Shown here: piece by piece, positions 1 to 10,856 of the stretch | Position numbering within the stretch: the stretch's first letter is position 1 | Layout of the letters: each line of letters begins with the position of its first letter | Source: Megamerina dolium | Taxonomy: Eukaryota; Arthropoda; Insecta; Diptera; Megamerinidae | Length of the DNA stretch: 64,000 nucleotides | Direction of reading: 5' to 3' | Assembly: GCA_963854835.1 (NCBI GenBank) | Contig: OY978527.1 | Location: forward strand, 17,493,584 to 17,557,583 | Notes under the pieces: generated by a model | Database searches by the model: none | The model's input: the letters and a program-made list of their open reading frames with translations, nothing else | Told to the model about the DNA's origin: nothing | Program-made: the position numbers and the translations under genes

Positions 1-284
1 GATTCTGTGAACGTTTAATTCTATTTGAATCTACCCTGTTCGATCACTGGATCCTGTTAATAATAATTGCAACACTTATTTCATACTAACTATGTCCAAC
101 AACAATTTTTGAATCAACTATTTACAATCACTCTTTAATTTAACTTGCTATCGTGTGATGTTGCTACCATCACTTGATGGTGTTATGTTGCCTTTATCAC
201 TTTCGAAGTAGAATTGATTCATCTGTCAACAACTGGCTGTATTTATACACTGTGATGCACAACCAACCATCGATATTCGTTACG
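1..284 (-). mobile_element. LTR fragment of a Ty3/gypsy-type element
   Basis: Bases about 128-284 match the LTR next to the gypsy pol fragment at 15.8-16.0 kb: both share CACTCTTTAATTTAAC, then a TATCACTTTCG block, a TGTCAACAACTGGC block and a terminal CAACCATCGAT...TTAC block. The orientation is minus, so the LTR would begin with TGTAAC near 284. This copy carries an extra hairpin-like stretch (ACCATCACTTGATGGT) near 170. No pol sequence adjoins it, so it is a solo LTR or a fragment. The left limit is unclear because the similarity to the other copy fades before base 128. Confidence 0.55.
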
Positions 285-741
285 ATATACATATCTACAT
301 GTGTAGGGTGTAATTCGGCCGGTAAAGATCGAGTGTAAGGTAATTTTTCTTATTCATATTCACCCGCTAAATTTGTTATTGTTGGCGTTCCTTTCTTCAG
401 AGTTTTCTTTTGTTGCCGTCGACTACGACTTTTCTTCATTTTATCATTTTTATTTTTTGTTGTTGTTGTTGGCCTTTAATTACTTTAGATTGTTTTCTTT
501 CGTGTTGGTACCGTTGTCATTGTTGTCTTGTTTTTCATTTTGTGATTGTTGTCCCAACAACTCTATACATATTTTCTTTATTGTCGTTTTTGTTGGTGTA
601 TTTGTTGAGGGTGCACCATTAGCTGATTGCTTTTTTTGATTTGGTATTCAAAAATCAAAACAAAAAACAAGCAATTCTGCGGAAGCTTTGGTAAAGATAT
701 TCATTTATTTCAAAACAATTTTACTTGCACATGATTTATTT
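285..741. other. Non-coding, T-rich stretch with GTT runs
   Basis: Low-complexity T-rich DNA with short GTT/TTG runs. Two overlapping small reading frames here (373-639 and 410-622) are poly-Phe/Leu low-complexity translations with no recognisable domain, so no gene is called. Confidence 0.6.
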
Positions 742-985
742 TGCTTCTGGCTAAAGCATAGATTTAATATCGAAAAGATTTTTCTTTCGAACGGTGCCCA
801 CCTGTCGGCAAGCACTTCTTCCGGCATCAACAATATGCCATGGAAAAGTTCTAAAAGATCTCTGTAATGTCACAAGAGTTCTGCCGTATGGAACCGACTA
901 AAATAAGTAGGTCCCTTCTAATACTGTCCAAAATTTAACACGCACAATAGTACTGGAGGAAAAGCTCGACCAAACAGCCCAAATT
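742..985 (+). mobile_element. tRNA-derived SINE, 5'-truncated and divergent copy
   Basis: Matches the body of the SINE family seen seven more times in the window: TTTAATATCGA, TTCTTTCGAACGGT, CCACCTGTCGGCAAGCA, a GTTCTGCCGT block, GTAGGTCCCTTCTAATACTG and AACACGCACAA occur in order. The tRNA-like head with the A and B boxes is missing. It stops before the terminal TTTAAGTGCCACATA signature. It is non-coding and was presumably mobilised by LINE machinery. Confidence 0.75.
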
Positions 986-1533
986 CAATTAGCTCAATTA
1001 TATCATTGATCCAACACAAGTTTTTGAAAGACACGAATAGTAAACGCTTTCACTTTAAATTGTCAAAGTGATGTCATTTATCTGACTTTAGTACAATATT
1101 TGACAAAACAAACCAAATCAGCTGCTTCTAAAAAGTTCGATTAAATCTTACTTAGAAAGTGTTATTTAATAAGACATTGTCGAAGTATTTTGATGTCACT
1201 TCTGGGGCTAACCACTGTGGGTGCCATAGCTCAGTGGTTAGTGTTCGTTCAATCCCCGGCTGATGCATAACAAATTTAATATCGATAGGATTTTTCTTTC
1301 GAACGGTACCCACCTGTCGGCAAGCAATTGGTAATTCTTCCGACAGTAACAACTTGCCATGTAAAAGCTTCTAAAAGAACTCTGTGACAAAGCTCAGAAA
1401 AAGTGATGTCAGAAGTGTTCTGCCGTTCGGAACCGGCTAAGAGAAGTAGGTCCCTTCTAATACTGTCTAAAATTTAAGACGCACAACAGTAATGGAAGAG
1501 AAGCTCGGCCAATGAGCCCTTTGGGACTTTAAG

Positions 1534-3010
1534 TTTTTTTTTTAGCTTATTTTTTTTTTATTGAATCTTTCTTAAATACAAGAAACTAACAATAAGTATT
1601 CAAATCTTACAAACTAAATAAAACTATGTGATATCCCCTACGTTCCATCACAATTTGGTGAGTCGCGAGATGTAGCAATTTTACAGCATATTCAGTGTGA
1701 CTTTTCTTTTTAATCGACGATGCCCCTTGCTCAGCAACAATTGTCTAGCAAGGGGATTCGGATGATTGTGTAATTTTTGAATGTAGCTTCTGCAGGACAT
1801 TGCAACTTCCTCAGAAATTGTGGATACATTTAAATCTCGATGGATGTTAACGTTCCTCATATACCAAGGCGCGTTTACAATAATTCGCAGACACTTGGAT
1901 TGTATTCGCTGCAATTTTTCGATATTAGAGGGAGATGCGGTGCCCCAAAACTGAATACCATAAGTCCAGATTGGTTTCAGGATTGCTTTATATAATAGCA
2001 CTTTGTATTCAAGATTCAACTTTGATCTTTTGTGTAACAGCCACCATAACTGATTCATTTTAAGCTTGATCTGAGTTTTCTTTGCCTCTATGTGATTTTT
2101 CCATGTCAGCCTTCTGTCGAGGTGAATACCCAAATACTTTGTTGAGGAACATTGTGGAACTGATTGGCCATTAATTTTAAGTGGGGGACATGTATCTAGC
2201 CTTAGCGTGAAGGTTACATGTACGCTCTTTGATTCATTGACTTTTATACGCCATTTTGCTAGCCAGATTTCGAGAGAATCGACATGAGTCTGCAGGAGTT
2301 TAGTAGCTTCTATGGGGTTAGAGCGAGAGCACAATATTGCCGTATCATCAGCAAAGGTCGATATGAATGTATAGTTATTGTTGGGCATATCTGAAGTGTA
2401 TAAGAGATACAGTAAGGGACCCAAAACGCTTCCTTGAGGAACGCCAGCGTGAATATCCAATGGATTTGTTGTGTAATCCTTGTGATGTACGAGAAATTGT
2501 CTTTTCGTGAGGTAGCTACTGAGCAATGAGGAGATATTTGCAGGCAGTAATAGTTTGAGTTTGTAAATAAGGCCATCATGCCATACTTTATCGAAAGCTT
2601 GAGTGATATCAAGAAAGACAGCTGAGCAATACTTTTTTTCTTCAAAAGTGTTCCTTATCAGAGTTACAATGCGGTGGACTTGTTCTATTGTGCCGTGCTG
2701 TTTTCTAAATCCAAACTGATGTTGAGGAATGAGTTGGTTGAGATTAATAAATGGAGTTATATTCATGACAAGCAGCTTTTCGAATACTTTAGAGAGTAGA
2801 GGCAGGAGGCTGATAGGTCTGTACGATGCAACTTTTGTAGGGTCTTTTCCTGGTTTTGCTATCATAATAATTTTTGAAGTTTTCCAGCATTTGGGATAGT
2901 GTTTAATACGAAGGATAGCATTGAAAATGTGCATGAGATGAATTACTGAAGCCGGAGGTAGCTCTTTTATCATTTTACCAGTAATTTTATCTGGACCAGG
3001 TGATTTTTTT
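1534..3010 (-). mobile_element. 5'-truncated Jockey-type LINE inserted in a SINE
   Basis: On the minus strand the element runs from an abrupt in-frame RT start at 3010 to a T-rich (poly-A on the minus strand) end at about 1534-1560. It lies inside the SINE, with a near-perfect repeat of the SINE sequence at both edges: GGACTTTAAG at 1524-1533 and GGATTTTAAG at 3011-3020. I read this as its TSD. The 5' truncation falls at the start of the RT domain, as expected for incomplete target-primed reverse transcription. Confidence 0.8.
1681..3009 (-). pseudogene. Jockey-type reverse transcriptase, 5'-truncated
   Basis: The reading frame is open from the truncation point (SPGPDKITG precedes the first Met at 2973) to the stop at 1681, about 442 codons. 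The RT blocks are in order: PGPDKI near the start, SYRPISLLPLLSKVFEKLL, QHQFGFRK, VFLDITQAFDKVWHDGL, GVPQGSVLGPLLYLLYTSD, then FADD at 2344-2355 and KYLGIHLDRRLTW in the thumb. The C terminus has the conserved ILKPIWTYGIQFWGTAS block of jockey-clade elements. The endonuclease and ORF1 are absent. The RT itself has no stop or frameshift, so the insertion is fairly young, but without the 5' end it cannot be expressed as a working LINE. Clade assignment is from motif memory; jockey, BS and X-type relatives are all possible. Confidence 0.85.
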
Positions 3011-3054
3011 GGATTTTAAGTGCCACATATTTAATAATTTTTTTGTCTGGGGCT

Positions 3055-3247
3055 CCTCCTTCTCATCTTGGACCTATAATTTTTTTATTCTTCATTCAGG
3101 ATTTGCCTACATTAATAAAATATTATGAAATTCTAATTTTCCAAGAGGACCTCGCTAATTTCGTCAAATAGTGCAATATAAATTACATGAGCCTTAACAC
3201 AAAAAATGTAAATTTGTGTATTTTCAAGGAAATCTGCACTTTCTCTT
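3055..3247. other. Non-coding AT-rich stretch
   Basis: I see no repeat or coding signature here. It lies between the interrupted SINE and a decayed RT scrap. Confidence 0.5.
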
Positions 3248-3590
3248 ATGTATAAAATTCAATATCTCACGCTAGAACAAGATGTAATATTTATTGACTT
3301 GGGAGTTACCATGGATATCAAATTACACTTTAATTATCATATTAATATCTGTGTAAACAGGTCTAAAGTAGCCTTAAAGTCTTTATTAAAATATGGTCTG
3401 ACGAATTTAATGATCCACATATTACAAAGATTCACAGTATTAATTATATAAAGATAAATTGGAACCAGTTCTAAAACTATAGCAATTGTTTGCTTTGGGA
3501 TCCAACGCAAAATCTTCCTGCATGCAGTGACCGCCTTATGCTTTTGAACCGATATCAAGCATAGATCTGAAAACAACGGCACAAAACAAA
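3248..3590 (+). pseudogene. Decayed RT thumb fragment of a LINE
   Basis: The translation from 3248 contains DLGVTMDIKLHFNYHINICV followed by NRSKVALKSL and a FNDPHI-like block, which is the LGVxxDxxLxFxxHI thumb motif of jockey-superfamily RTs. About 70 bp downstream, in another frame, the residues DRLMLLN (about 3530) resemble the next conserved block (DRLxLLxLxSL). Stops and frameshifts separate them. It is a short, old remnant that differs from the LINE at 1.5-3.0 kb. Confidence 0.6.
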
Positions 3591-3715
3591 AGGCGGATAT
3601 TATTTGTTTTTTTTTTTTGTGTATTATTTTTTAGTATGTTATAAGTATTTGAAGCAGTTACAAATAAAATTTTTTGATTATAAAATTATGATATTTATAT
3701 TATAAATTACACACA

Positions 3716-3801
3716 ATTGAACGACACATATCCTTGGGTATATGGGTCGGTAATGCGTACAACGGATCGACTCATATCCCTGAGTGTGCGAGTCGTTCAA
3801 T
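3716..3801. repeat. 86-bp imperfect palindrome
   Basis: The arms begin ATTGAACGAC on the left and end GTCGTTCAAT on the right. Further paired bases flank the centre (GGGTCG opposite CGACTC). It could be a tiny foldback element or a chance hairpin. No coding potential. Confidence 0.5.
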
Positions 3802-4059
3802 CATACATATATTTCCTAGGACATCGCTGTTAAAATGCATCGATGAATTCAGTGGCAATGCCATCACTTAAGCTATTACCAACTCATATCCTATCTATTA
3901 CCCTTTACTACTGGGTGAGTGCTGTTTATTTATTTACATGTATGTATGCATGTATGTATATGAATATGGGTTAGTGCAGATGACTTTGTATTGTGATGTT
4001 ATGTACATGCACGCGCTTTTATTACTAAAAGTTACCACAAATTTAATACAACAGCCAAA

Positions 4060-4292
4060 ATAACAGCAGCAGCAGCAGCAGTAGTAACAACACCAACAAC
4101 AATATATGTAAAATTTGCAATTTAAGGAAATGACACATTTCGTGTGTTGCATTTCAAATTAAATAATCATCACAATGTTGATCGTGGTGAATGGTGAATG
4201 GTGAATGGTGAATGGTAGTAACCAAGAAGAACCACAATAATAACAGCATAGTAACCGTATGAACATTAATATGTGTGTGTGTGTGTGTATGC
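4060..4292. repeat. Short tandem repeats: CAG, GAATGGT and GT
   Basis: A (CAG)n-like run lies at about 4066-4083, about four copies of the heptamer GAATGGT at about 4186-4217, and a (GT)n run at about 4271-4288. The small reading frames crossing them are low complexity and are not called. Confidence 0.8.
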
Positions 4293-4501
4293 ATATGTAA
4301 AGCAATAAACCGAGTTGAGCTGAGAAGTCACCTTGAAGGTTATTCACCTGAAACTGAGACCGCTTTTTTGTATTTCACTCTTTTTTTATGATTCTGCTTC
4401 TTTGAGGTTTATTTGTTCTTTATTGTCGGTGTCGTTGGGTTTGTTATTGCGGTTGCCATCATCATCATCATCGTTGTTATGAATAAACATATGTACATAT
4501 A

Positions 4502-4929
4502 CATTCTGTCAAATAAGTACCCGGAAATTCTCATTTTTAATTTTCCCTCTGAGAATATTTCAAAAAAATTTTTTTCCCAGGTTGACACAACTGTCAGCCA
4601 CTATTTTTTTTCGACATGGTTGAATCACCAAATGTTTTTTTTCAACATTTCCAACGTTTTGGCACAAGAAATTTTGTTTGAAACACACAAAAATTTCACA
4701 CAAACTCTTTGTTCGATATTTTTATCCATAGTAAAAATCGCAACGCACACAAAAGGTTGACTTGTTCCTAATGACGCCGTAACCAAACTAAATGACACAT
4801 AGCAATAAAAATTCACAGAATAGTGGCTGACAGTTGTGCCAACCTGGGAAAAAAAATTTTCTGAAATATTCTCAGAGGGAAAATTAAAAATGAGAATTTC
4901 CGGTTTCCTGGTACTTAATTGACAGAATG
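4502..4929 (-). mobile_element. Mariner-derived foldback MITE with TA target duplication
   Basis: The 428-bp element is flanked by TA (4500-4501 and 4930-4931) and has terminal inverted repeats of about 110 bp starting CATTCTGTCAAATAAGTACC; the other end reads TACTTAATTGACAGAATG. The unique centre encodes, on the minus strand, a short peptide from an ATG at about 4726 beginning MDKNIEQRVCVKF and including ISCAKTLEML. That is the N-terminal helix-turn-helix start of a mariner transposase. The rest of the transposase is deleted and the frame ends after about 34 codons. It is therefore an internally deleted derivative of an autonomous mariner, and it was mobile as shown by the TA duplication. 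Confidence 0.85.
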
Positions 4930-5389
4930 TATGTATGTAGGTATATTTTTGTCCTCTCTGATATTGTTGCTATCGGATATCTTGCTGATTTCTTTTAGAA
5001 CTCTTATATTGAAATATTTCTTTCTTATTTTCCTTCTTCCATTTATTAAATTGGTAGCATTTATTCTTATTTATTTGACCATTCCAACTAATGATCAAAC
5101 ATTTAAGACCAAAATTTTCTCTTTTCCAGTACTAGTGTCGATTTTTTCCATCATGGGTTGAGTCTATATTTTCACCGATGTTCAACACAACTGGGTTGCG
5201 TTGAACATCTATGACATCTACCCCGACTACTAGACCAGAACAACTTCTTGCCTTCTGCCATTCCCTTTACTAGGTCAGTCCAGTCATATTCCCTTATATA
5301 TGTGACCCTTATATCAAGCAATCAAATCGTGTCTAATTACTAGTGAAGTAATTCAATGTTTTTCTCGTTGGCACTTACTAACTTTCTTA

Positions 5390-6925
5390 TCTGGCCATTG
5401 GAGCCGATTACGTCCAATTTTGTATATAGAATTTTTTTCCCAGTCGGCTCCGAAATAGTGAGAGGCTATGAGATGACCGTGACCACTTCAATAAGATTTT
5501 AAGATCGTTTTTTACTGAGTTGGGGCCACAGCAGTTTAGCCGTCCTACAGATGGGAGATTCTGTCCACCTTCTTTGGAAGGCAGACAAGGTGGTTTCTTC
5601 TATTATATTCTATCTGCTTTTGTGCCCACTCTCGCGAACACATCCACCCTTCGACTTGGGGAGAAACGAATCGAGGCCTTTTATGGCAGCCTGGCTATCG
5701 CACAGAATACAAATGTCCCTGCAAGAGACATTGTTCTGCTTGATCGAAGCTAATGTAGTATATTACCTTGGATCAAGCGTATATTGTAGTATTAATGGCT
5801 TTGAACTCTGCCTGAAACACACTACAGTGATCAGGCAGGCTAAACTTAATATCTAAATTAAAGAGTTCCGAATAAACACCCCCACCTACCTTTCCATACA
5901 GCTTCGAACGGCCTGTAAAGAAGTGGGTGTAATTCGGCAAAAACACCTCTTCCTCCCAGATAATTCTGTCAAGGAAGAAAGTTTAGAACTATTTAATAAA
6001 TGAGTATTCTGGTTTGACATAGTCAAAACTGGTTTCGGTACAAAAGTAATTTAAGACACTAGCATGCCCATAGGCTCTTGGCGCCCATTGGCCTTAAGGA
6101 CGAACTGGCCGCCATTTGTTTACCTAGTAAATCAATTTGGGCGAAATGTAGAATCACTTCAAGTGTCAAGGTGTTCTCTTCAATGTCGCTGTAATAAGAA
6201 TGCTTGGCGCTCTTGTATCTCTTCGAGGTGTAAACATTTGGACATTGCAGTTCACCAAGATAATACGGCGTAAAGGAGTGTTGGTCTTATGACTGCCTTG
6301 TATAGCCAGCAGATTGATTTCGGATTCAGTCCCCATCTTCTGCCTATCCCTTACAGGCGTAAAGTGCTATGGTGGCCTTTTCAATCCTATGAAAAACTAT
6401 TCCTAGATAGCGAATCTCCTCTCAGAACAAGTAAAACGCTAATTAGACTGGGTGTAGGTTTTGTCGGCGTTCTACGATTTTTGTAGAAAAATATGAGTTC
6501 ATTTTTGTGGATTCGGATTCAAACCCATTTCTTTCGCCCATATTGGTAGCGTAATAAGATTTATCTGGATTGCATCGCTTCCGGAAATCTGCCGGTCGCC
6601 ATTAATACGACATCATCGCCATCATAGGCTATCACTCTGCACCCCTTCCTTTCTATTTGCTCTAGTAGTTCTTTGACTACTAAATTCCATAAAACAGAGG
6701 TGAGGACACCTCCTTAAGGCGTCCCTCTTCTTGGTCGTCTATTTGCCATGAATTCCCCTAGCTCAGATCTTGCAACTCTACTTAATAGTAGTTGCTCGAT
6801 CCACCTGCAGAGTATTGTGTTCACTTCTAGACGCGCAAGAGCATTCATGATTGCTCTGGGATGAACATTGTTGCACGAGCGTATTCTCTTTGTGGTGGAT
6901 TTTTCTACAGTCATGAATTTTGATG
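5390..6925 (-). pseudogene. LOA/R1-type LINE ORF2 fragment: RT plus RNase H
   Basis: On the minus strand the segment begins inside RT (HPRAIMNALARLEVN, then SRVARSELGEF), continues with RRGTP, a stop where PQ is expected, GGVLTSVLWNLVVKELLEQI and AYDGDDVVLM at about 6611-6631, where canonical YADD is disrupted. Downstream are a thumb block (RYLGIVFHR-like) and TLEVILHFAQIDLLGKQMAA at about 6100. RNase H follows at about 5880-5620 (DHCSVFQAEFKAINT, then CILCDSQAAIKGLDSF, then FARVGTKADRI), and WPQLSKKRS at about 5525. Frame changes and stops are scattered throughout. RNase H after RT is known for the LOA, I and R1 groups, and the motif wording fits LOA/R1 best. The element is dead and truncated at both ends. 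Confidence 0.75.
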
Positions 6926-6927
6926 CG

Positions 6928-7113
6928 CTTAACTACGTCAGGTCGTGCAGCTCATAGTTGTACCTTGTATTATACTTGCCACCAACACAATTAGGTTCTA
7001 AGATCTTGTGCTGGACTATTTTTCTAGAAACCTCCAAGCAACATCTCATCCAAGGTGGAAAGTGTTCAGACTTCCGCGTCATATGACAGGCCTGGCACAA
7101 TGAGAGACATTTA
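6928..7113 (-). pseudogene. RTE-type LINE scrap (RT thumb region)
   Basis: The plus-strand text GATGCGCTTAACTACGTCA...GTTGTACCTTGTATTATACT...TCTAAGATCTTGTGCTGGAC aligns block by block with the RTE copy at 43.5-43.7 kb, which encodes VLRKIFGPICVGGEYRIRYNH and IDIVKRIK. It is heavily diverged and abuts the LOA-type fragment on the same strand. Confidence 0.65.
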
Positions 7114-7956
7114 GAGTGCGATTTTCGATCTTCGATAGGATATGTCGTTGGTGCTAGTTGAAAAACTCAACCCCTGACAGGTTCCGCAATACTTTATTTT
7201 TTAATTTCTTTGAGAAAGACAAAAAATTATTGCTACAAACAATGTCCATCTGTCAGAAAGTATTTGACAATTCATTACACAGTTTTGTAAAGGACTGTGG
7301 GACATTTGGTGCTCCAAAAAAGTAGTGGGGCAAGAGTTCTACCATTCGAACCTTCTGGTGCCACGAAAAGGAATTTTCGTGTGCGGAAAGAAATTTCGTC
7401 AAATGAACATTTGCTAATACCATCTTTGGGTGACATACATAACACTAGTGAGTTGTTCCATCTCTTCGGCGCACTCAAGAGCCGACTCAATCAATTATAT
7501 TTTCATGGAACGAGCTGTTTCCCTATCAATAAATTTTTGTGTTACCATTCCTTGCTTTTCTTCGTCTTCGTAAATTCTTTTTGCTTCCTCCGGCATATTG
7601 TTAAAATTTCCCAAGTTTTGGTTTTTTTTTTTGTATAAAGATGAATTTTTTTATTTTTCTGCTTTTGTTTTTGCTTATCTGCCTCGGTGCTATCAACATG
7701 AACGATAGTCGTATTAACTGTGATGGAAGAGTAGGAGATTTTCTTTTCGTCTTTGTACTTTATATCTATAATATATTGTATGTTTTTCTTCTTTATTGGA
7801 CAATTTGGAGTAAAAGATAGTAACATACTTATGTACATCCTCTTCCCATATATCATCATGCCTTTTTTGTGTGTGTTCTATTAAATGCCTCCTAATAGTT
7901 GTGCTATTACTGATGCTTATCCTCTTCTTATTTTTGAATTAACTACATTGGTATTA
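7114..7956. other. Non-coding stretch, no recognisable feature
   Basis: The frames at 7275-7490 (minus) and 7297-7638 (plus) overlap each other and show no motif. AT-rich with T runs. At 7957 a TAGACATCTGC sequence resembles the terminus of the transposon family at 8852, but no partner end was found. Confidence 0.5.
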
Positions 7957-8008
7957 GACATCTGCATGGATATATTCAAAAGTGGCTTCAACACATTCGT
8001 TTATTTTT

Positions 8009-8517
8009 AAACGGATTTTTAATCCGGATTAACGATTTAATTCGAATTAACTCGGGCATTAACTGCAGCTAATCCGCATTAACTCTTTGAGTTAATTCTC
8101 AAAATAAAAGAGGATCAGGGCAATTTGCGATGGCAACACTGCTAAAAATTTTCTATTGTGAATTTTTCTCCATCCATTTTACAAAATATTAGGTGTGTTC
8201 GCTTATAAAAAACTTTCAACAATTGTTAACAGTTTTCAACATGAAAAGTGTTGGCGGACAAATAAATCCAGCTGTCAATTACGAACGGTGAAAGTCAATT
8301 TAGAAGTTTCTGATAGTTTTCAGTTCACGTATTTCTTGTAGATTCTCTCATACCGAGAGTGACAGATGACAGAAATTGATAGTGATAGTAATGTAAGTGA
8401 GCAGACCTAATAAAACAGCAATTAGCCGTTTAGTTAATCCGCAATACTGCCGTCTGTCAGGTTAATATTTTATGCGGATTAAGTGCGCCGGTAATCCGGA
8501 TCAACGCTGCCATCTAT
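8009..8517 (+). repeat. Non-autonomous DNA-element-like repeat, copy 1
   Basis: Both ends are rich in CGGATTAA/TTAATCCG motifs (AATCCGGATTAAC at the left, GTAATCCGGATCAACG at the right). The interior at 8143-8517 matches the opposite-strand sequence at 22397-22760 over most of its length, including TTTCAACAATTGTTAACAG, the TGACAGCTG region and CCGCAATACTGCCGTCTGTC. It has no coding capacity. I take it as a MITE-type repeat of about 0.5 kb, superfamily undetermined. Confidence 0.6.
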
Positions 8518-8851
8518 CTATGCTGTAATACGCAAAAACATGAAATGGACTTACTTAGTGTACTTGCTATACTCGCTTCATTTCCATTTTCGCTACACTT
8601 ATCTGAGCGAGTAAGTGTAAGTGTGTAAAAAAACGAATTGGATATGGATGTATACTGCAGGGAGAGCAACCAAGTACTGTCATTACTCATTGCTCTCATT
8701 CTCTGTACACTCTGTATGTTGTACCAGTGTGTTTATGGATTGAGTGAGTTACATACACTGAAACGGTGTAAGGAGAAGAAATGAGTGAACCCATGCAGAC
8801 CTTTAATTGGTATTATTGCTTCTGCTTTATCTTTGTCGATTATGTATGTAT

Positions 8852-9834
8852 TAGACATCTGAACAAGCTCATTCATTTTCATTTGCACACCGTGTGATTC
8901 GTTGCAACTGACGATGTTAGCTTTGATTCGATTTAGCATAGGCGAATAATGGGAGAGTCAACAGTTACAACAACACAAAATGCCGAAAATCATTCGAAAA
9001 TCTCGGTTCGTCGCTAATCTATTTGACGTTTTGTTTTATTCGTTTTTTTACTCAAAGGAATTTACGTACTTTAGAGTAGCAATGTAACATGTACATAAAA
9101 ATATAAAATATAGCCAGCAAGAACAGTCCCGGTCACGTAACCTAGTAACATGACGGTCATGAGTGTCATTTTAATAGTTACACAACCCTGCTTTTTGCTA
9201 TCACTTTATTAAGAGCTATGGGAAAAACGTGCTCTTTGCGTCACAAGAACTATTTGCCCTAACAATTAACAATGGATTGCCGATATGACATTATCGGTAT
9301 TCATCATTCGAAATAAATGTCGCTTCCATAGCCGGGGATCGGACTCATAACCTAGTAATTAACAAAATGATAACCTCAAAATCAGTTTGTTTCTTTTATA
9401 ATTTTATTTTCAATTAAGTACTGCTGAGCGAAGAGAGGGAACTATGAATTCGAGTATAGATAAATCCGGTTGGCTCTTTCTTCAATTCAAAAAAGTGTTT
9501 GGCTGTATTAGTATTGCGGTCACGCTGTTCTTGCTGTGTGAATGCATACATATGTATGTAAAAATAAATATTTTGATAAAATCAATAAATTTCAATTAAT
9601 TTAATAATTAAAATTTATTTATATATGCACATATGCACATATATGTATATATCTTCTAAAATCCATTTGAATTAAGCATACTTTAGAATAAAGTAATATG
9701 TTTTATTTTAATTACATAAAAAGCGCAAAGTCAGTGTTGACATCAATCGCTGAGTAGCTGTTGTATAAATCATAGCGCTGAATTTGGAAAGAATGTCTTG
9801 AAAGGCAATATTAATGATTTGATGCAGGTGTCTA
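8852..9834. mobile_element. TAGAC-terminus DNA transposon, copy 1
   Basis: The ends form imperfect inverted repeats: TAGACATCTG at 8852 and CAGGTGTCTA ending at 9834. The left about 230 bp (GTGTGATTCGTTGCAACTGACGATG through TTTACGTACTTTAG) and the right about 180 bp (TTTATTTTAATTACATAAA through GAATGTCTTG) match the copy at 42836-45065. The central about 500 bp is not shared with that copy. No transposase is visible. Superfamily and TSD length are not clear. Confidence 0.55.
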
Positions 9835-10639
9835 GCCTGTGCTAACATCCTTTTTCATCTTGCACACTGTTGTTGTTTTTATATTATCTTCATTTCATCA
9901 TTATTGCTGTTATTCTAAATTGGAATGAGTGCACTCTAATATGTTTTTGCTATATGTACATGTGTTGTTGTGTTACAGTAATAAAATTACTGTTTTTTTG
10001 TTTGTTTTGTTCAAATTGACATGGAACAAGGTCAAGTGCAAAATACTATATTTTTGTTCACAACACATACAAGCGTGTAAGTACAAAAGGCAAAGGCAAA
10101 TTACGGCAACAAGAGAGCGTGCTCATTTTATTTTATGATATATATGTACATACACATACATACATATATGTATGTATTTATGAGTATGTACTTTGTAAAG
10201 GTTGTTTTTTTTTTCGCTTTTCGTTTAGTTAAACCATAGCTGTTGTTGTTGCTGTTGTTCTTATTGCAATTCATCATGTCATATCACAGGGGAAAAATTT
10301 GTCGTTGAATGGTGTGTCTTCGAAGACATCATAATAACGATATTATGTATATGAGGATATTATACATTCAATATTTTGCTATCAATGTTCTTCTGTTTTT
10401 ACTCTCTCGCTAATGTTTTAATTGATGCTATATTATACAATTCAAAATATCTTTGGATATGCCCAACCGACGACACTTTGTTTGACGATATTTGGGTTCA
10501 CTGTTCATTCCTCCTTTTTTTTCTGTATTCGTACCTCAACACACCAACAATTGCTTGAGTTATGACAACAAAACATTGAATGTCCCCGACAATGGGCAAT
10601 ATACCAAATATCGCAAAATCTTAAGCTGTATGAACTGCA
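9835..10639. other. Non-coding AT-rich DNA with ATGTATGT microsatellites
   Basis: Holds CATACATA/TATGTATG runs (about 10141-10190), GTT-rich stretches and two small frames without motifs. Nothing further is supported. Confidence 0.55.
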
Positions 10640-10856
10640 CATCTAAATTGACATAGCAATGCTAGATGCGTTTCGATGGCTCTTGATGGAGCTGAATAGG
10701 TTATGTCGAGCGCATGGAAGAAAACTGTGCAGCCAAGAAGGTGTTATCTTCTCAACGCGGACAACAACTGCGCAGCGGAGGATGACGCAGATGAAAAACC
10801 AAGTAACTGGACAGCTAGCAAACTCTTCAAACACTGGCCACATACATAAGTAGGTA
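10640..10856 (+). pseudogene. RTE-type LINE 3'-end scrap
   Basis: GATGCGTTTCGATGGCTC...GTCGAGCGCATGGAAG...AGCCAAGAAGGTGTTAT...GCGCAGCGGAGGATGACG aligns with the end of the RTE ORF at 38.4-38.6 kb (QRLRWLGHVERME, APAKKV, GGRRRRGRP). It ends with the family's terminal GCCACATACATAAG. Heavily mutated. Confidence 0.65.

Larger units (their letters stand above)
1201..3054 (+). mobile_element. tRNA-derived SINE split by a LINE insertion
   Basis: The left part (about 1210-1533) has a pol III A-box-like GCCATAGCTCAGTGGTTA and a shortened B-box region, followed by the whole SINE body up to GGGACTTTAAG. The right part (3011-3045) resumes with GGATTTTAAGTGCCACATA, which is the SINE 3' terminus seen in the other copies. 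The interrupted SINE is bounded by the 9-bp direct repeat TCTGGGGCT (1201-1209 and 3046-3054), which I read as its TSD. The interrupting sequence is the LINE at 1534-3010. Confidence 0.75.

Noticed and set aside
373..639. Two overlapping small frames rich in Phe/Leu/Val
   Set aside because: Low-complexity T-rich DNA; no domain and no codon structure.
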